This document shows, piece after piece, positions 29,122 to 36,979 of a stretch of DNA of 64,000 bases. Under the pieces are notes generated by a model. That model was not told the DNA's origin, ran no database searches, and saw only the letters and a list, made by a program, of their open reading frames with translations. The stretch covers positions 86,230-150,229 of the forward strand of contig NZ_KB291607.1 in assembly GCF_000320405.1 (NCBI RefSeq), given 5' to 3'. Every line of letters starts with the position of its first letter. Within the stretch, counting starts at the first letter, position 1. Source of the DNA: Clostridium celatum DSM 1785. Its GTDB lineage: Bacteria; Bacillota; Clostridia; Clostridiales; Clostridiaceae. A program made the position numbers and the translations under genes.

Positions 29122-29502
29122 ATTTAAGTCCCCCTTTATTTTAACAAATCTTTCCTTAACTTATGGCATAATTATACACCACAGTTTTATATTTATGCAA
29201 TACCTTTTTATAACTTTTATAAAAAATATAATATTTATTCAAAAATTCTATATTTTCAATGCATATTAACATATTTTATTCACATATATACATATATTAT
29301 GTATCTGAATTTATTTTTCTATTTTCCTTCTATATATTTTTATACATATTTTTTGTATAAATTATATATATTTTTTATATTTTAAATTCTCCTTATATAA
29401 TATTATTTTAGTTGCAATAAAATATTTACTTAATTTTGTCCATTTTTTCATATCTATTGAATAAACTATTATGAATACTTATTTAATTTAGGAGTGAATT
29501 TA
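29122..29502. promoter_or_regulatory. Divergent intergenic region
   Basis: 381 bp of nearly pure A/T between the divergent binding-protein and P-loop ATPase genes. Both promoters must lie here, but no convincing hexamer pair, riboswitch or hairpin was recognised. Confidence 0.4.
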
Positions 29503-30584
29503 ATGACTACATTAAAAGAGAGACACCTATTTCCTGGTGGAAATACCTCAAAAGGCTTTTATTCGCTATATAGATATGTATTATCTCAAGATGATGCAAA
29601 ACGTATACTTTGTATAAAAGGAGGTCCTGGTACAGGTAAGTCTCAATTAATGAAGAAAGTTGGTGCATATTTTGCCAACAAAGGTTATACAATTGAATAC
29701 CATCATTGCTCTTCAGATCCAAACTCTTTAGATGGAGTTTTAATAAAGGAGTTAAACATAGCACTACTTGACGGTACATCTCCACACATAGTTGACCCTA
29801 TTACCCCTGGGGCAGTAGATGAAATTCTTAATATGGGTGATGCCCTAAATGTTAAACACTTTCTAAAAATAAAAAAGAAATTATAAGTCTAAATAAAGAA
29901 ATAGGAAAATCATTTAAAAGAGCCTATAGATTTTTAGGGTCTGCTAAATGTATTCATGATGATTGGAGTAGTTTAAATTATGAATCTTTAGATTCTAATA
30001 AAGTTTCAAATCTTATTGAAAATTTAAAAAATAATATATTTAAAAGTGAAAAAATAGGTTATGGAAATGAACGTCACTTATTTGCTACAGCTATTACCCC
30101 AGATGGAATTATAAGTTATACAGATACATTAATAACAGACTTTAAGAGAAAATATGTTTTAACTGGTGGCCCTGGCCTTGGTAAAACTGATATTCTAAAA
30201 TTTATAGCTACTTGTGGTCAAAAGAAAGGTTATTACATTGAATATATGCATGATCCATTTATTCCTGAACGTATCGAGCATATTTTTATTCCTGAAGTTT
30301 CAACTTGTATTATTACTAATAATGAAATAAATCAAGGTAACTATAAAGGAATTGAATATAATTTATTTGATTATACTAAATCTAATTTATCTTCTACTAA
30401 GAAGGATGAAATTAAATATAATAGTGATTTATTCTATGAACTAGTAAATAAGGCTGTTTCATTAATAAATAATGCTCATGTATTACATGATGAATTAGAA
30501 GCTTATTATATAAAAGCAATGGACTTTAGTGTAGCAGACAATATTTATGAAAAAGTTATTAAAAAACTTGAAAAATATGAATAA
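29503..30584 (+). pseudogene. Tandem P-loop ATPase (PRK06851-like), one-base frameshift
   Basis: Start ATG 29503 with AGGAG 8 nt upstream. The first frame has LCIKGGPGTGKSQLMKKVG (Walker A) and stops at 29885 after HFLKIKKKL. Adding one A to the A5 run near 29868 continues as LKNKKEIISLNKEIGKSFK through to 30584, with a second Walker A in VLTGGPGLGKTDILKFIA. The joined protein is about 360 aa, two P-loop halves each opened by a (F/Y)ATxxTPxG-like or LFPGGNT-like segment. I recall a Firmicute family of this shape of unknown function. No neighbour suggests a role. Confidence 0.75.
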
Positions 30585-30585
30585 C

Positions 30586-30645
30586 AAATAAATTGACCCC
30601 AGGGGTGAATACAAATATTGGATTCACCCCTGGGGCCAATTTATT
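30586..30645 (+). terminator. Unusually GC-rich long hairpin terminator
   Basis: AATAAATTGACCCCAGGGG with GTGAAT pairs with ATTCACCCCTGGGGCCAATT and TATT. This is about 23 bp with one A.C mismatch, beginning right after the ATPase stop. The CCCCAGGGG core stands out in this AT-rich DNA. Confidence 0.85.
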
Positions 30646-30762
30646 AAAATTCAATTTTTTATTGAAGATATAGCTTAAAATTACAAAAGTAAATCATTTT
30701 TTAAAATAACTATCTATTATAAGACAATTCTCTTTAAAATTAATTTAATAATAATATTAAAT

Positions 30763-32037
30763 TTACTTTGTATCTAATAATTTATCTAAATATATTGATT
30801 TCATTTGTTTGCTTGCCATTGCTTTTTTTACTGGCGATAATTTTAAAATTGATAATAATATTGCAGCCATAGCTCTATGACTTGATAATGCTCTATTATC
30901 AAATATCAAATCTTGAAGCTGACCTTTTTCAATAGCCATAAGTACAACTCTATGGACAGATGTTGCAGGTGTGATTATTCTCTTTCCTCTAGATTTTAAT
31001 AAAAGGCTATTATTAAAGCAATTTCTAACACATACTCCACATCCTAAGCATAAATTCTTATCAACTTCTGCTATAGTTTTCTCCATCGGTGTTCCTTTAT
31101 TTATAACTACACTTTTTATAGCGCCAACTGGACATTTCTTTATACATTTTTCACAATTAACACAAGTATCCTTATTAACTTCAGCAATAAAATTAGTAGT
31201 TTCTACAGGATGCATAACACCAAACTTTTTAGCTGCTACCATAGCTTCACAGCAACAACTACAGCAATTACAAATGAAATTTACACCCTTTCTTACATTT
31301 TCACCACATTGTACTAAGTTATTTTCATAAGCAACTTCTAAAAGCTCTAAACATTCTGATGCATCTACTTGTCTTGCATGTTCATATTTTATTAATGATG
31401 CAGCTGTATTATTAAAAGTCATACATATATCCATTGGTGCATCACATCCTTTTCCTACATGATGCATTTTATGTCTACAATAACAAGTACTAATTCCTAT
31501 ATGACTTGCTGTTTTTATTATATGTGATGCTCTTTCATAGTCTAAAATCTCTACAGAACTATCATTACTTAAAACTGCTTCCTGCACATATACTCTACCT
31601 AACTTAGTTTCTGTACTATAAAAAAGCTCCTTAATAAAATCCTCTTCAACATTTAAATATTGATAATATAATTCTGCTAATAGCTTTTGATCTATATCTC
31701 CCCTAGTTCTCATCATACTAAATTCAATAAATCCTGCCATTGGTGGAGGCATTATAAAAGACCTTTTGCCATCATGCTCAACATCTAAAAGTATTGCTTT
31801 GCTTGATAACTTATCTAAAACCTTTGTAGCTTCACCTATTTTCATTCCCCATATTTTAGCCGCTTTTTCTGCACTAAATGGCTTTATAGGCAATTGCGCT
31901 ACTAGTTCTGCCTCTTTTTTATCAAATAATATTTCTAATATCTTATAAAGTGTATCTGATGAAGGTGCTCCTTGTGGGAATCTATTTAACCTTTCTTCTA
32001 AGCTTTTGTATGCTGATTTGCCAACTATATGCGACAT
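30763..32037 (-). CDS. Iron-sulfur protein with two 4Fe-4S ferredoxin motifs and an N-terminal winged-helix-like region
   Basis: 424 aa. Residues ~40-130 look like a winged helix (FSAEKAAKIWGMKIGEATKV). A middle region has CYCRHKMHHVGKGCDAPMDI and then the cysteine-dense NFICNCCSCCCEAM. Two ferredoxin motifs follow: CVNCEKCIKKCP and CLGCGVCVRNC. No membrane segment is seen. Similar proteins are annotated only as 4Fe-4S proteins; the layout suggests an electron-transfer or redox-sensing role with cysteine-ligated clusters. It is monocistronic. The exact function is not known to me. Confidence 0.8.
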   Translation of the reverse strand: MSHIVGKSAYKSLEERLNRFPQGAPSSDTLYKILEILFDKKEAELVAQLPIKPFSAEKAAKIWGMKIGEATKVLDKLSSKAILLDVEHDGKRSFIMPPPMAGFIEFSMMRTRGDIDQKLLAELYYQYLNVEEDFIKELFYSTETKLGRVYVQEAVLSNDSSVEILDYERASHIIKTASHIGISTCYCRHKMHHVGKGCDAPMDICMTFNNTAASLIKYEHARQVDASECLELLEVAYENNLVQCGENVRKGVNFICNCCSCCCEAMVAAKKFGVMHPVETTNFIAEVNKDTCVNCEKCIKKCPVGAIKSVVINKGTPMEKTIAEVDKNLCLGCGVCVRNCFNNSLLLKSRGKRIITPATSVHRVVLMAIEKGQLQDLIFDNRALSSHRAMAAILLSILKLSPVKKAMASKQMKSIYLDKLLDTK

Positions 32038-32154
32038 TCTTTAACACCCCTTTAATTCATAAAACTTTACTTACCCTACTTTTATATTTGAGATATTTTC
32101 ATATTCAAAGTTAATTAAATATTGTGTATATAAAAAGCAATTATCTAAATTAAT

Positions 32155-32187
32155 AAAAGCCAATAGCTTAAATATCTATTGGCTCTT
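32155..32187 (-). terminator. Terminator hairpin between the Fe-S protein and lipoprotein genes
   Basis: AGCCAATAG (32158-32166) and CTATTGGCT (32176-32184) form a 9-bp stem with a 9-nt loop. A leftward transcript would read TTTATTAA after it. Confidence 0.7.
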
Positions 32188-32241
32188 CAATTATAAATTA
32201 AATATATTTATAATCTTTTCCATATATAATTATATTTATTC

Positions 32242-32757
32242 TCATTGCATTAATTTATAACCTTTCCAAACTAAATATCCTTCTTCATCTTTATATTGTG
32301 TATATACTAAATCATTATTATCCTTGTCTTTGTAAACAACTAAGCTATTAATAAAACTAAAACCTCCATCATTACTCTCTTCAATTCCTTCTATAGTTCC
32401 ACCAAAGGTATTTATTTTACCTGACTTATTTAATTCCTTAGGTGCTTCTTTTTTATTAATTTCGCCATCATAATAATATGGAATATTATTTATAACAATG
32501 TAAGGCACTATAACTCCATCATCACTTAATATAACTTTATAACTACTATTCTCACATGCAAAAAACTTTTCACCATTTGTATCTTTTAATACAGCTGTTC
32601 CATTTAAAAGATATTCATCTAAGGTTGCTCCCTTTTTAAGATAAGAATCAATTGGATATTTATTTTTTATATCTGCCTCATTAACTACCTTATTACCACA
32701 TGAAACTAAAGCAAACATTGAAGTTCCTAATGCTATTGATATTAGTATTCTCCTCAT
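32242..32757 (-). CDS. Small secreted lipoprotein of unknown function
   Basis: 171 aa with a lipoprotein signal (basic MRR, hydrophobic core, lipobox ALVSC, Cys20). The mature part has beta-rich, Asp/Tyr-rich stretches (VPYIVINNIPYYYDGEINKK) and a C-terminal YTQYKDEEGYLVWKGYKLM. I recognise no domain. The start ATG has GGGGG upstream. It is monocistronic between terminators. Confidence 0.75.
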   Translation of the reverse strand: MRRILISIALGTSMFALVSCGNKVVNEADIKNKYPIDSYLKKGATLDEYLLNGTAVLKDTNGEKFFACENSSYKVILSDDGVIVPYIVINNIPYYYDGEINKKEAPKELNKSGKINTFGGTIEGIEESNDGGFSFINSLVVYKDKDNNDLVYTQYKDEEGYLVWKGYKLMQ

Positions 32758-32989
32758 AAAAATCCCCCTTCTATCCTATTTATTAAAAATACCTCGTTAA
32801 TAGAAAATTAAAAATGTAAAACCTAAAGCTTAATACCTATTTTCTCTTTAATAAAATCTATGCTATCTATATTGATTTTAACTCTTATTTAACTTTAACT
32901 CTTACAAAAATGAAAGGACTATTTTATTTAAATACTTTTAATTACTTATCAAAAAGCATAAGCTTCATTTAATTAAAATTGAGTATAAT

Positions 32990-33030
32990 AAAAGCATCTA
33001 GCAAGAATACTTAATCTTACCAAATGCTTT
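32990..33030. repeat. Intergenic hairpin repeat, copy 3 (inverted relative to copies 1 and 2)
   Basis: AAAAGCATCTAGCAAGA, loop ATACTTA, then ATCTTACCAAATGCTTT. The core AAGAATACTTAATCTTAC is identical to the reverse complement of copy 2 at 52626. It lies just past the M20 gene stop, where a leftward transcript would form it with a TTTTATTAT tail, so it may act as a terminator. Confidence 0.55.
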
Positions 33031-33052
33031 CTATCTATAATATGTGATTATA

Positions 33053-34183
33053 TTATCTTAAACTTTTACCATTATTAATAATATCATAACCTGTATATGC
33101 CATTGCAAGTGCAGCTATTAATAATCTATCATGCGCCTTACTTGTTGTAGTAGCTTTTGCCATTTCAACACTATGTCCAACCATTGGGCAATCTGTTATA
33201 CCTATATATGGATGTATAGTTGGTGCAACATGACTTACATTTCCTATATCACTTGAACCACCTGTAGTTTTAGCTTCTTTTATATCTGTAATTCCTAATG
33301 CTCTTAAATTTTCATTAAACATTTCTGATAATGTCTCATTAGTTTTTAAATCATCATAAGGTAATTCATATCTTTCCATTTCAAGTGTTGCTCCAGTCAT
33401 CAAAGCTGCACCTTCTGCAATTTTTTTAACCTTCTCTACAACTTCAGTTACTCTTTCTTTAGTAGATGCTCTAAAATAGAAATCTGCAACTGCCTCATCT
33501 GGAACTATATTAGCTGCAACGCCACCTTTTGTTATTATTCCATGCATTCTTACATCTGGAGTTACATGTTGACGAAGTGCATCTATACCATTAAATAATT
33601 GAATAACACTATTTAGTGCATTTATTCCTTTCTCTGGACATGATGCTGCATGAGCTGTTTTTCCTTTGTATATAAATCTTAGTGGATATAATGCACTACT
33701 TGATCCACTAGCTCTTGTTTCTCCATCTGGGTGAACTATCATAGCTGCATCTAATTCATCAAATACACCAGCTTCAGTTAAAATAACTTTTCCTCCATTA
33801 GTTTCCTCTGCTGGAGTTCCATATACTATAACTTTTCCTCCAATTTCTGATAACACCTTACTTAAAACTACACCTGCACCAGCTGACATAACCCCTATCA
33901 TATTATGGCCACATCCATGCCCTATTTTAGGTAAAGCATCATACTCACATAAATATCCTACTGTTAATCCAGGTTTTCCACTTTCAAAAGTTGCCTTAAA
34001 TGCAGTTTCCATCCCTGCTATATTACTTTCAACTGAAAAATTATGCTCCTTTAAGAAAGAAGTTAAAGCTTCCGCTGCCTTATATTCCTCATTTCCAAGC
34101 TCAGGATTTCTATAAATATAATCACTTATTTCAGCTAATCTTTCCTTAATTAATTGACCTTCACTAAATAATCTTTCTTTCAT
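33053..34183 (-). CDS. M20 family amidohydrolase (N-acyl-amino-acid or AbgB type)
   Basis: 376 aa, M20D-like zinc amidohydrolase. The metal-site segments GHGCGHNMIGV (catalytic Cys/His ligand block), TPAEETNGGK, AMIVHPDGETRA and GGSSDIGNVSH are present, with an inserted lid domain around ALYPLRFIYKGKTAHAASCP. Such enzymes deacylate N-acyl amino acids or cleave aminobenzoyl-glutamate-like amides. It is co-directional with and downstream of the lysine-riboswitch-controlled YfcC transporter. A role on an imported acylated amino acid is plausible but inferred. Confidence 0.87.
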   Translation of the reverse strand: MKERLFSEGQLIKERLAEISDYIYRNPELGNEEYKAAEALTSFLKEHNFSVESNIAGMETAFKATFESGKPGLTVGYLCEYDALPKIGHGCGHNMIGVMSAGAGVVLSKVLSEIGGKVIVYGTPAEETNGGKVILTEAGVFDELDAAMIVHPDGETRASGSSSALYPLRFIYKGKTAHAASCPEKGINALNSVIQLFNGIDALRQHVTPDVRMHGIITKGGVAANIVPDEAVADFYFRASTKERVTEVVEKVKKIAEGAALMTGATLEMERYELPYDDLKTNETLSEMFNENLRALGITDIKEAKTTGGSSDIGNVSHVAPTIHPYIGITDCPMVGHSVEMAKATTTSKAHDRLLIAALAMAYTGYDIINNGKSLR

Positions 34184-34350
34184 TCTAACGACCTCCCACT
34201 ATATCTATCTTTATCTTTACACTTCTCTTATATAAAAATACTATTATTTATTTCAACCTAAATTATTTACTTCTTACAATTATTAAATAATAAATACTTA
34301 ATTCTTTAAATTAGGTATACTAACTATTTTTAATTCATTATCATCCTTAA

Positions 34351-34460
34351 TAACAAATAACTAACTTATAATTTTATTTATACCTTTTAACAACAAATAG
34401 TTAACTTTTGAGCTTATATCTTTTAATGACAAATAATTAGCTTATAGTTCTCTTTATTTA
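34351..34460. repeat. Three imperfect ~36-bp tandem repeats
   Basis: Three units each begin with an ACAAATA(A/G)(C/T)TA(A/G)CTT core and end in a CTTTTA or TTTATTTA run: about 34351-34389, 34390-34424 and 34425-34460. They lie between the M20 gene and the long hairpin. They are low-complexity but recognisably periodic. Confidence 0.5.
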
Positions 34461-34478
34461 AAACAAGAAGTAGTCATA

Positions 34479-34683
34479 GAAAAAATGAAAACATAACTGA
34501 AGAAACATATATGATAAGCTCTAGAATTTAATCATTATTGTAAGAAAAACTGCGTTAATAAGTCGATGCAACCGTTAAGGGTGCTTTAGGACTTTAGCAG
34601 TTTTTCTGGAAATAATGATATAAATTCTTAGTGAAATCATATCAGTTTCTGTAAGTTATATTTTCATTTTTTCGTTAACGGTT
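34479..34683. ncRNA. Candidate long-hairpin RNA with apical domain and possible pseudoknot
   Basis: Complementary blocks stack into one ~195-nt hairpin: 34479-34491/34661-34673 (13 bp), 34493-34498/34654-34659, 34501-34506/34645-34650, 34509-34515/34636-34642, 34523-34539/34611-34628 (17 bp, one bulge) and 34543-34553/34597-34607 (11 bp, AGAAAAACTGC). At the tip, AAGTC/GACTT and GCAACC/GGGTGC form an apical stem. Its loop AACCGTTAA (34570-34578) is exactly complementary to TTAACGGTT just outside the hairpin (34675-34683). It lies in the 3' UTR of the YfcC gene or is a separate transcript; strand is undecided. I cannot name the class, although long-hairpin families such as skipping-rope RNA are worth comparing. 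Confidence 0.65.
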
Positions 34684-34695
34684 ATTCTTGTTCCT

Positions 34696-36138
34696 TTATG
34701 CCCATCCCATTAGCATAGCGCAAGTTATGAATATTATACCTAATGCAAATAGTATGATTTGTAATGGCATTATCCATTTAAACCATTTTGAATATGGTAT
34801 TCCTGCCATTCCTAAACAAGCCATTAATACTCCTGATGTTGGGAATATAGCATTTGAGAAACCATCCCCTAATTGGAATATTAAAACTGTTGTTTGTCTT
34901 GATATATCAAGTAAATCACCAAGTGGTGCTAATATTGGCATAGTTAATGCTGCTTGTCCTGAACCTGAAATAACAAAGAAGTTTATAAACATTTGAACTG
35001 GTAACATAACACATGCAGCTAATAATGATGGTAACTTACCTATAAATGATGATAAACCATATAATATTGTATCTATGATTTGAGCATTTTCAGCTATTAT
35101 TACTATAGCTCTTGCAAATCCAATTATCATTGCAGCTCCTATCATATCCTTAGCTCCATCTATAAATGCATTTGCCATTTCATCTGCTTTTAATCCACCG
35201 ATTATTCCTGAAACAACACCTGTTATTAAGAATACTGCTGCTATTTCTGGAATCCAGAATCCTTGAGTTAATACTCCCCATATAACAACGGCTAAACAAA
35301 CACCTATTAAAGCTATAATAATTTTATGTTGAATTGTAAATTTAATTTCTTCACTTTGAGTTTGTGCTAATTTTTCATGTTTTTCTTTATCTAGTTTGTA
35401 CATTGGACTAAATTCTGGGTTTTTCTTAATCTTAACTGCATAAATCATTAAGAATGCAATTGTTACTGCTGTTGTAATAACCCATATAATAGTTCTATAT
35501 GCAACCCCTGAGAATAATGGAATTTCAGCAATTGATTGTGCAATTCCTACTGTAAATGGGTTAAGCATAGCTGATGCAAACCCTACGATACATGCTAAAT
35601 AACTAATTCCAACTGCTAATATACTATCAAATCCAAGTGCTAGCATTAATGGAACTAATATTGTTATAAACGGTATAGCTTCTTCAGTCATACCAAAAGT
35701 TGCTCCACCTAATGAGAACATTACAAATACTATAGGAATAATTAATATTTCAGCACCTTTAAATGCAGATACAACCTTAGCTATAGCTGAATCAATAGCT
35801 TTTGTTCTTGTTATTAAACTAAATGCTCCACCTACTACAAATAAGAAAGCAATAATTTCTGCTGCTTGCTCAATACCTTGTACTGGTGCTTGCATAACCT
35901 GGAATAATCCTTGTGACTCATTTTGAACATATTGGAATGATCCATTTAAAACTACAGTTCTACTTTGACCATTAACTTCTGTTACTGCTCTTTCATTAGC
36001 TCCCCCTGGAACTATGTATGTTGCTATGGCAACTAGTACTATTATTGCAAAAATAATAACTAAAGTATGTGGTATTTTTACACCATTAGAAAATTTACTA
36101 AAAAATCCTCTTTTTCTTTCTTCTGCAACGTTTTGCAT
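34696..36138 (-). CDS. YfcC-family membrane transporter under lysine riboswitch control
   Basis: 480 aa, about 12 membrane segments. Conserved family blocks include HTLVIIFAIIVLVAIATYIV, PGGANERAV, FGMTEEAIPFITILVPL, ISGSGQAALTMPILAPLGDL and FQLGDGFSNAIFPTSGVLMA. YfcC/ArcD-like and related carriers move amino acids or organic anions. The start ATG has GGAGGAG upstream. A lysine riboswitch and two terminator hairpins occupy its leader, so low lysine should induce it. That points to uptake of lysine, diaminopimelate or an acylated precursor; the substrate is inferred. Confidence 0.87.
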   Translation of the reverse strand: MQNVAEERKRGFFSKFSNGVKIPHTLVIIFAIIVLVAIATYIVPGGANERAVTEVNGQSRTVVLNGSFQYVQNESQGLFQVMQAPVQGIEQAAEIIAFLFVVGGAFSLITRTKAIDSAIAKVVSAFKGAEILIIPIVFVMFSLGGATFGMTEEAIPFITILVPLMLALGFDSILAVGISYLACIVGFASAMLNPFTVGIAQSIAEIPLFSGVAYRTIIWVITTAVTIAFLMIYAVKIKKNPEFSPMYKLDKEKHEKLAQTQSEEIKFTIQHKIIIALIGVCLAVVIWGVLTQGFWIPEIAAVFLITGVVSGIIGGLKADEMANAFIDGAKDMIGAAMIIGFARAIVIIAENAQIIDTILYGLSSFIGKLPSLLAACVMLPVQMFINFFVISGSGQAALTMPILAPLGDLLDISRQTTVLIFQLGDGFSNAIFPTSGVLMACLGMAGIPYSKWFKWIMPLQIILFALGIIFITCAMLMGWA

Positions 36139-36154
36139 AATTTAAACTCCTCCT

Positions 36155-36190
36155 AAAAAATAAAAGTCTTGAGCATTATCACTCAAGACT
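36155..36190 (-). terminator. Second leader terminator of the YfcC gene
   Basis: AGTCTTGAG (36165-36173) pairs with CTCAAGACT (36182-36190); the leftward transcript continues into a U-rich run. It is nearly identical to the hairpin at 36304-36333 and lies directly before the ribosome binding site. Confidence 0.8.
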
Positions 36191-36303
36191 CAAGGAAATC
36201 TAATCATACTATCTAAGTATTAAACTTCTAACTCTTCATCTTTAGTGATAGCTCTTCACGCTTTGATTTGTTAGACATTTTTATTACTTACATACATCTC
36301 AAT

Positions 36304-36333
36304 AAAAAAAGCCTTGAGATTATTACTCAAGAC
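36304..36333 (-). terminator. First leader terminator of the YfcC gene
   Basis: The leftward transcript forms CTTGAG-loop-CTCAAG (36311-36333) followed by seven U's (36304-36310). It lies about 50 nt downstream of the lysine aptamer and is its expected transcription-attenuation platform. Confidence 0.85.
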
Positions 36334-36374
36334 TGTACTTACCTTTTCCTTAATAATTACTTATTATTAAAGTT

Positions 36375-36556
36375 CTGTCCATAGTAATAGCTCATCACAA
36401 ATCCTTTTTGTGACAGTGTTATACATATTCTATATAACCCCAACATAATAACCTTAAAGCTTCAGTTATATGTTTCGGCGAAATTTCCTTTCTGTTTACT
36501 TCCTTGCTGCTTAACTCTGTAAACATACTATTAAATATCGCAACCTCTATCCACTT
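36375..36556 (-). promoter_or_regulatory. Lysine riboswitch (L-box) upstream of the YfcC transporter
   Basis: On the minus strand the L-box landmarks occur in order: GGATAGAGGTTGCG at the 5' P1/core, ATAGTATG, AGAAAGGAAATTTCGCCGAA, TATGTTGGGG, AACACTGTCAC, and the closing TTGTGATGAGCTATTAC. The promoter is upstream and a terminator follows. Lysine binding should stabilise P1 and let the terminator form, switching the transporter off. The identification rests on motif match to known lysC-type leaders. Confidence 0.9.
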
Positions 36557-36583
36557 TATATTTACTTTTCATTTTATACTATA

Positions 36584-36612
36584 AGTATACATTATACTAC
36601 AAATGAAGTAAA
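36584..36612 (-). promoter_or_regulatory. Promoter of the YfcC riboswitch transcript
   Basis: Leftward -35 TTTACT (36607-36612), exactly 17 bp, then -10 TATACT (36584-36589). It lies about 30 bp upstream of the first L-box nucleotides. Confidence 0.65.
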
Positions 36613-36683
36613 GCATTAATTTATTTTTATTCGTATTTCTAAATTTTTATACAATATTTTTTAAATTTCACTATTACTCATTC

Positions 36684-36711
36684 TCCACTTTTAGACAAAT
36701 ATAAAAGTGGA
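36684..36711 (+). terminator. Hairpin of unclear owner
   Basis: TCCACTTTT (36684-36692) and AAAAGTGGA (36703-36711) form a 9-bp stem followed on the plus strand by TTTTAATAAAA. No plus-strand gene lies upstream. Confidence 0.5.
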
Positions 36712-36812
36712 TTTTAATAAAATAAATTTTTTTATTATTTTTGAATAAAAATTCCAATATGGACCATAATTGTAAACAGATATATTATTATATATCTCGT
36801 CCCCCATTTTAC

Positions 36813-36840
36813 AAAGGAGTATTCCCCTGCTCCTTTTTTT
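36813..36840 (+). terminator. Rho-independent terminator-like hairpin on the plus strand, owner unknown
   Basis: AAAGGAG (36813-36819) pairs with CTCCTTT, which runs into TTTTTTT ending at 36840. The T-run faces rightward, yet the nearest rightward gene is more than 6 kb upstream. The 841-bp interval 36139-36979 otherwise holds only the riboswitch, its terminators and the hexosaminidase terminator. Confidence 0.55.
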
Positions 36841-36874
36841 ATTTTAATTAATATAAAAAATATAATATCAAATA

Positions 36875-36934
36875 AAAAATGATGATACACATTTTTAGAA
36901 TATAAACTTCTACAATGTTGTATCATCACTTTTT
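36875..36934 (-). terminator. Terminator of the GH84 gene
   Basis: AAAAATGATGATACA (36875-36889) is complementary to TGTATCATCACTTTTT (36919-36934) with a ~29-nt loop, 45 bp past the stop. Its arms resemble those of the element at 20629. Confidence 0.65.
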
Positions 36935-36979
36935 ATTTTCTTATTTATACATTGTTACTTATTATATATTATCGCAATG

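Noticed and set aside
29494..29502. GTG start three codons upstream for the P-loop ATPase
   Set aside because: The GTG lies inside the AGGAGTG ribosome binding site; the ATG at 29503 is correctly spaced.
34351..34460. CRISPR array
   Set aside because: The repeats are contiguous and imperfect with no spacers, and no cas genes are nearby.
34479..34683. Retron msr/msd or a transposon-associated guide RNA
   Set aside because: Long hairpins occur in these systems, but no reverse transcriptase, TnpB or IscB gene is in the window.
36735..36929. 64-aa leftward ORF upstream of the GH84 terminator region
   Set aside because: It overlaps the GH84 terminator stem and the 36813 hairpin, has no ribosome binding site that I can see, and its composition looks like translated AT-rich intergenic DNA.
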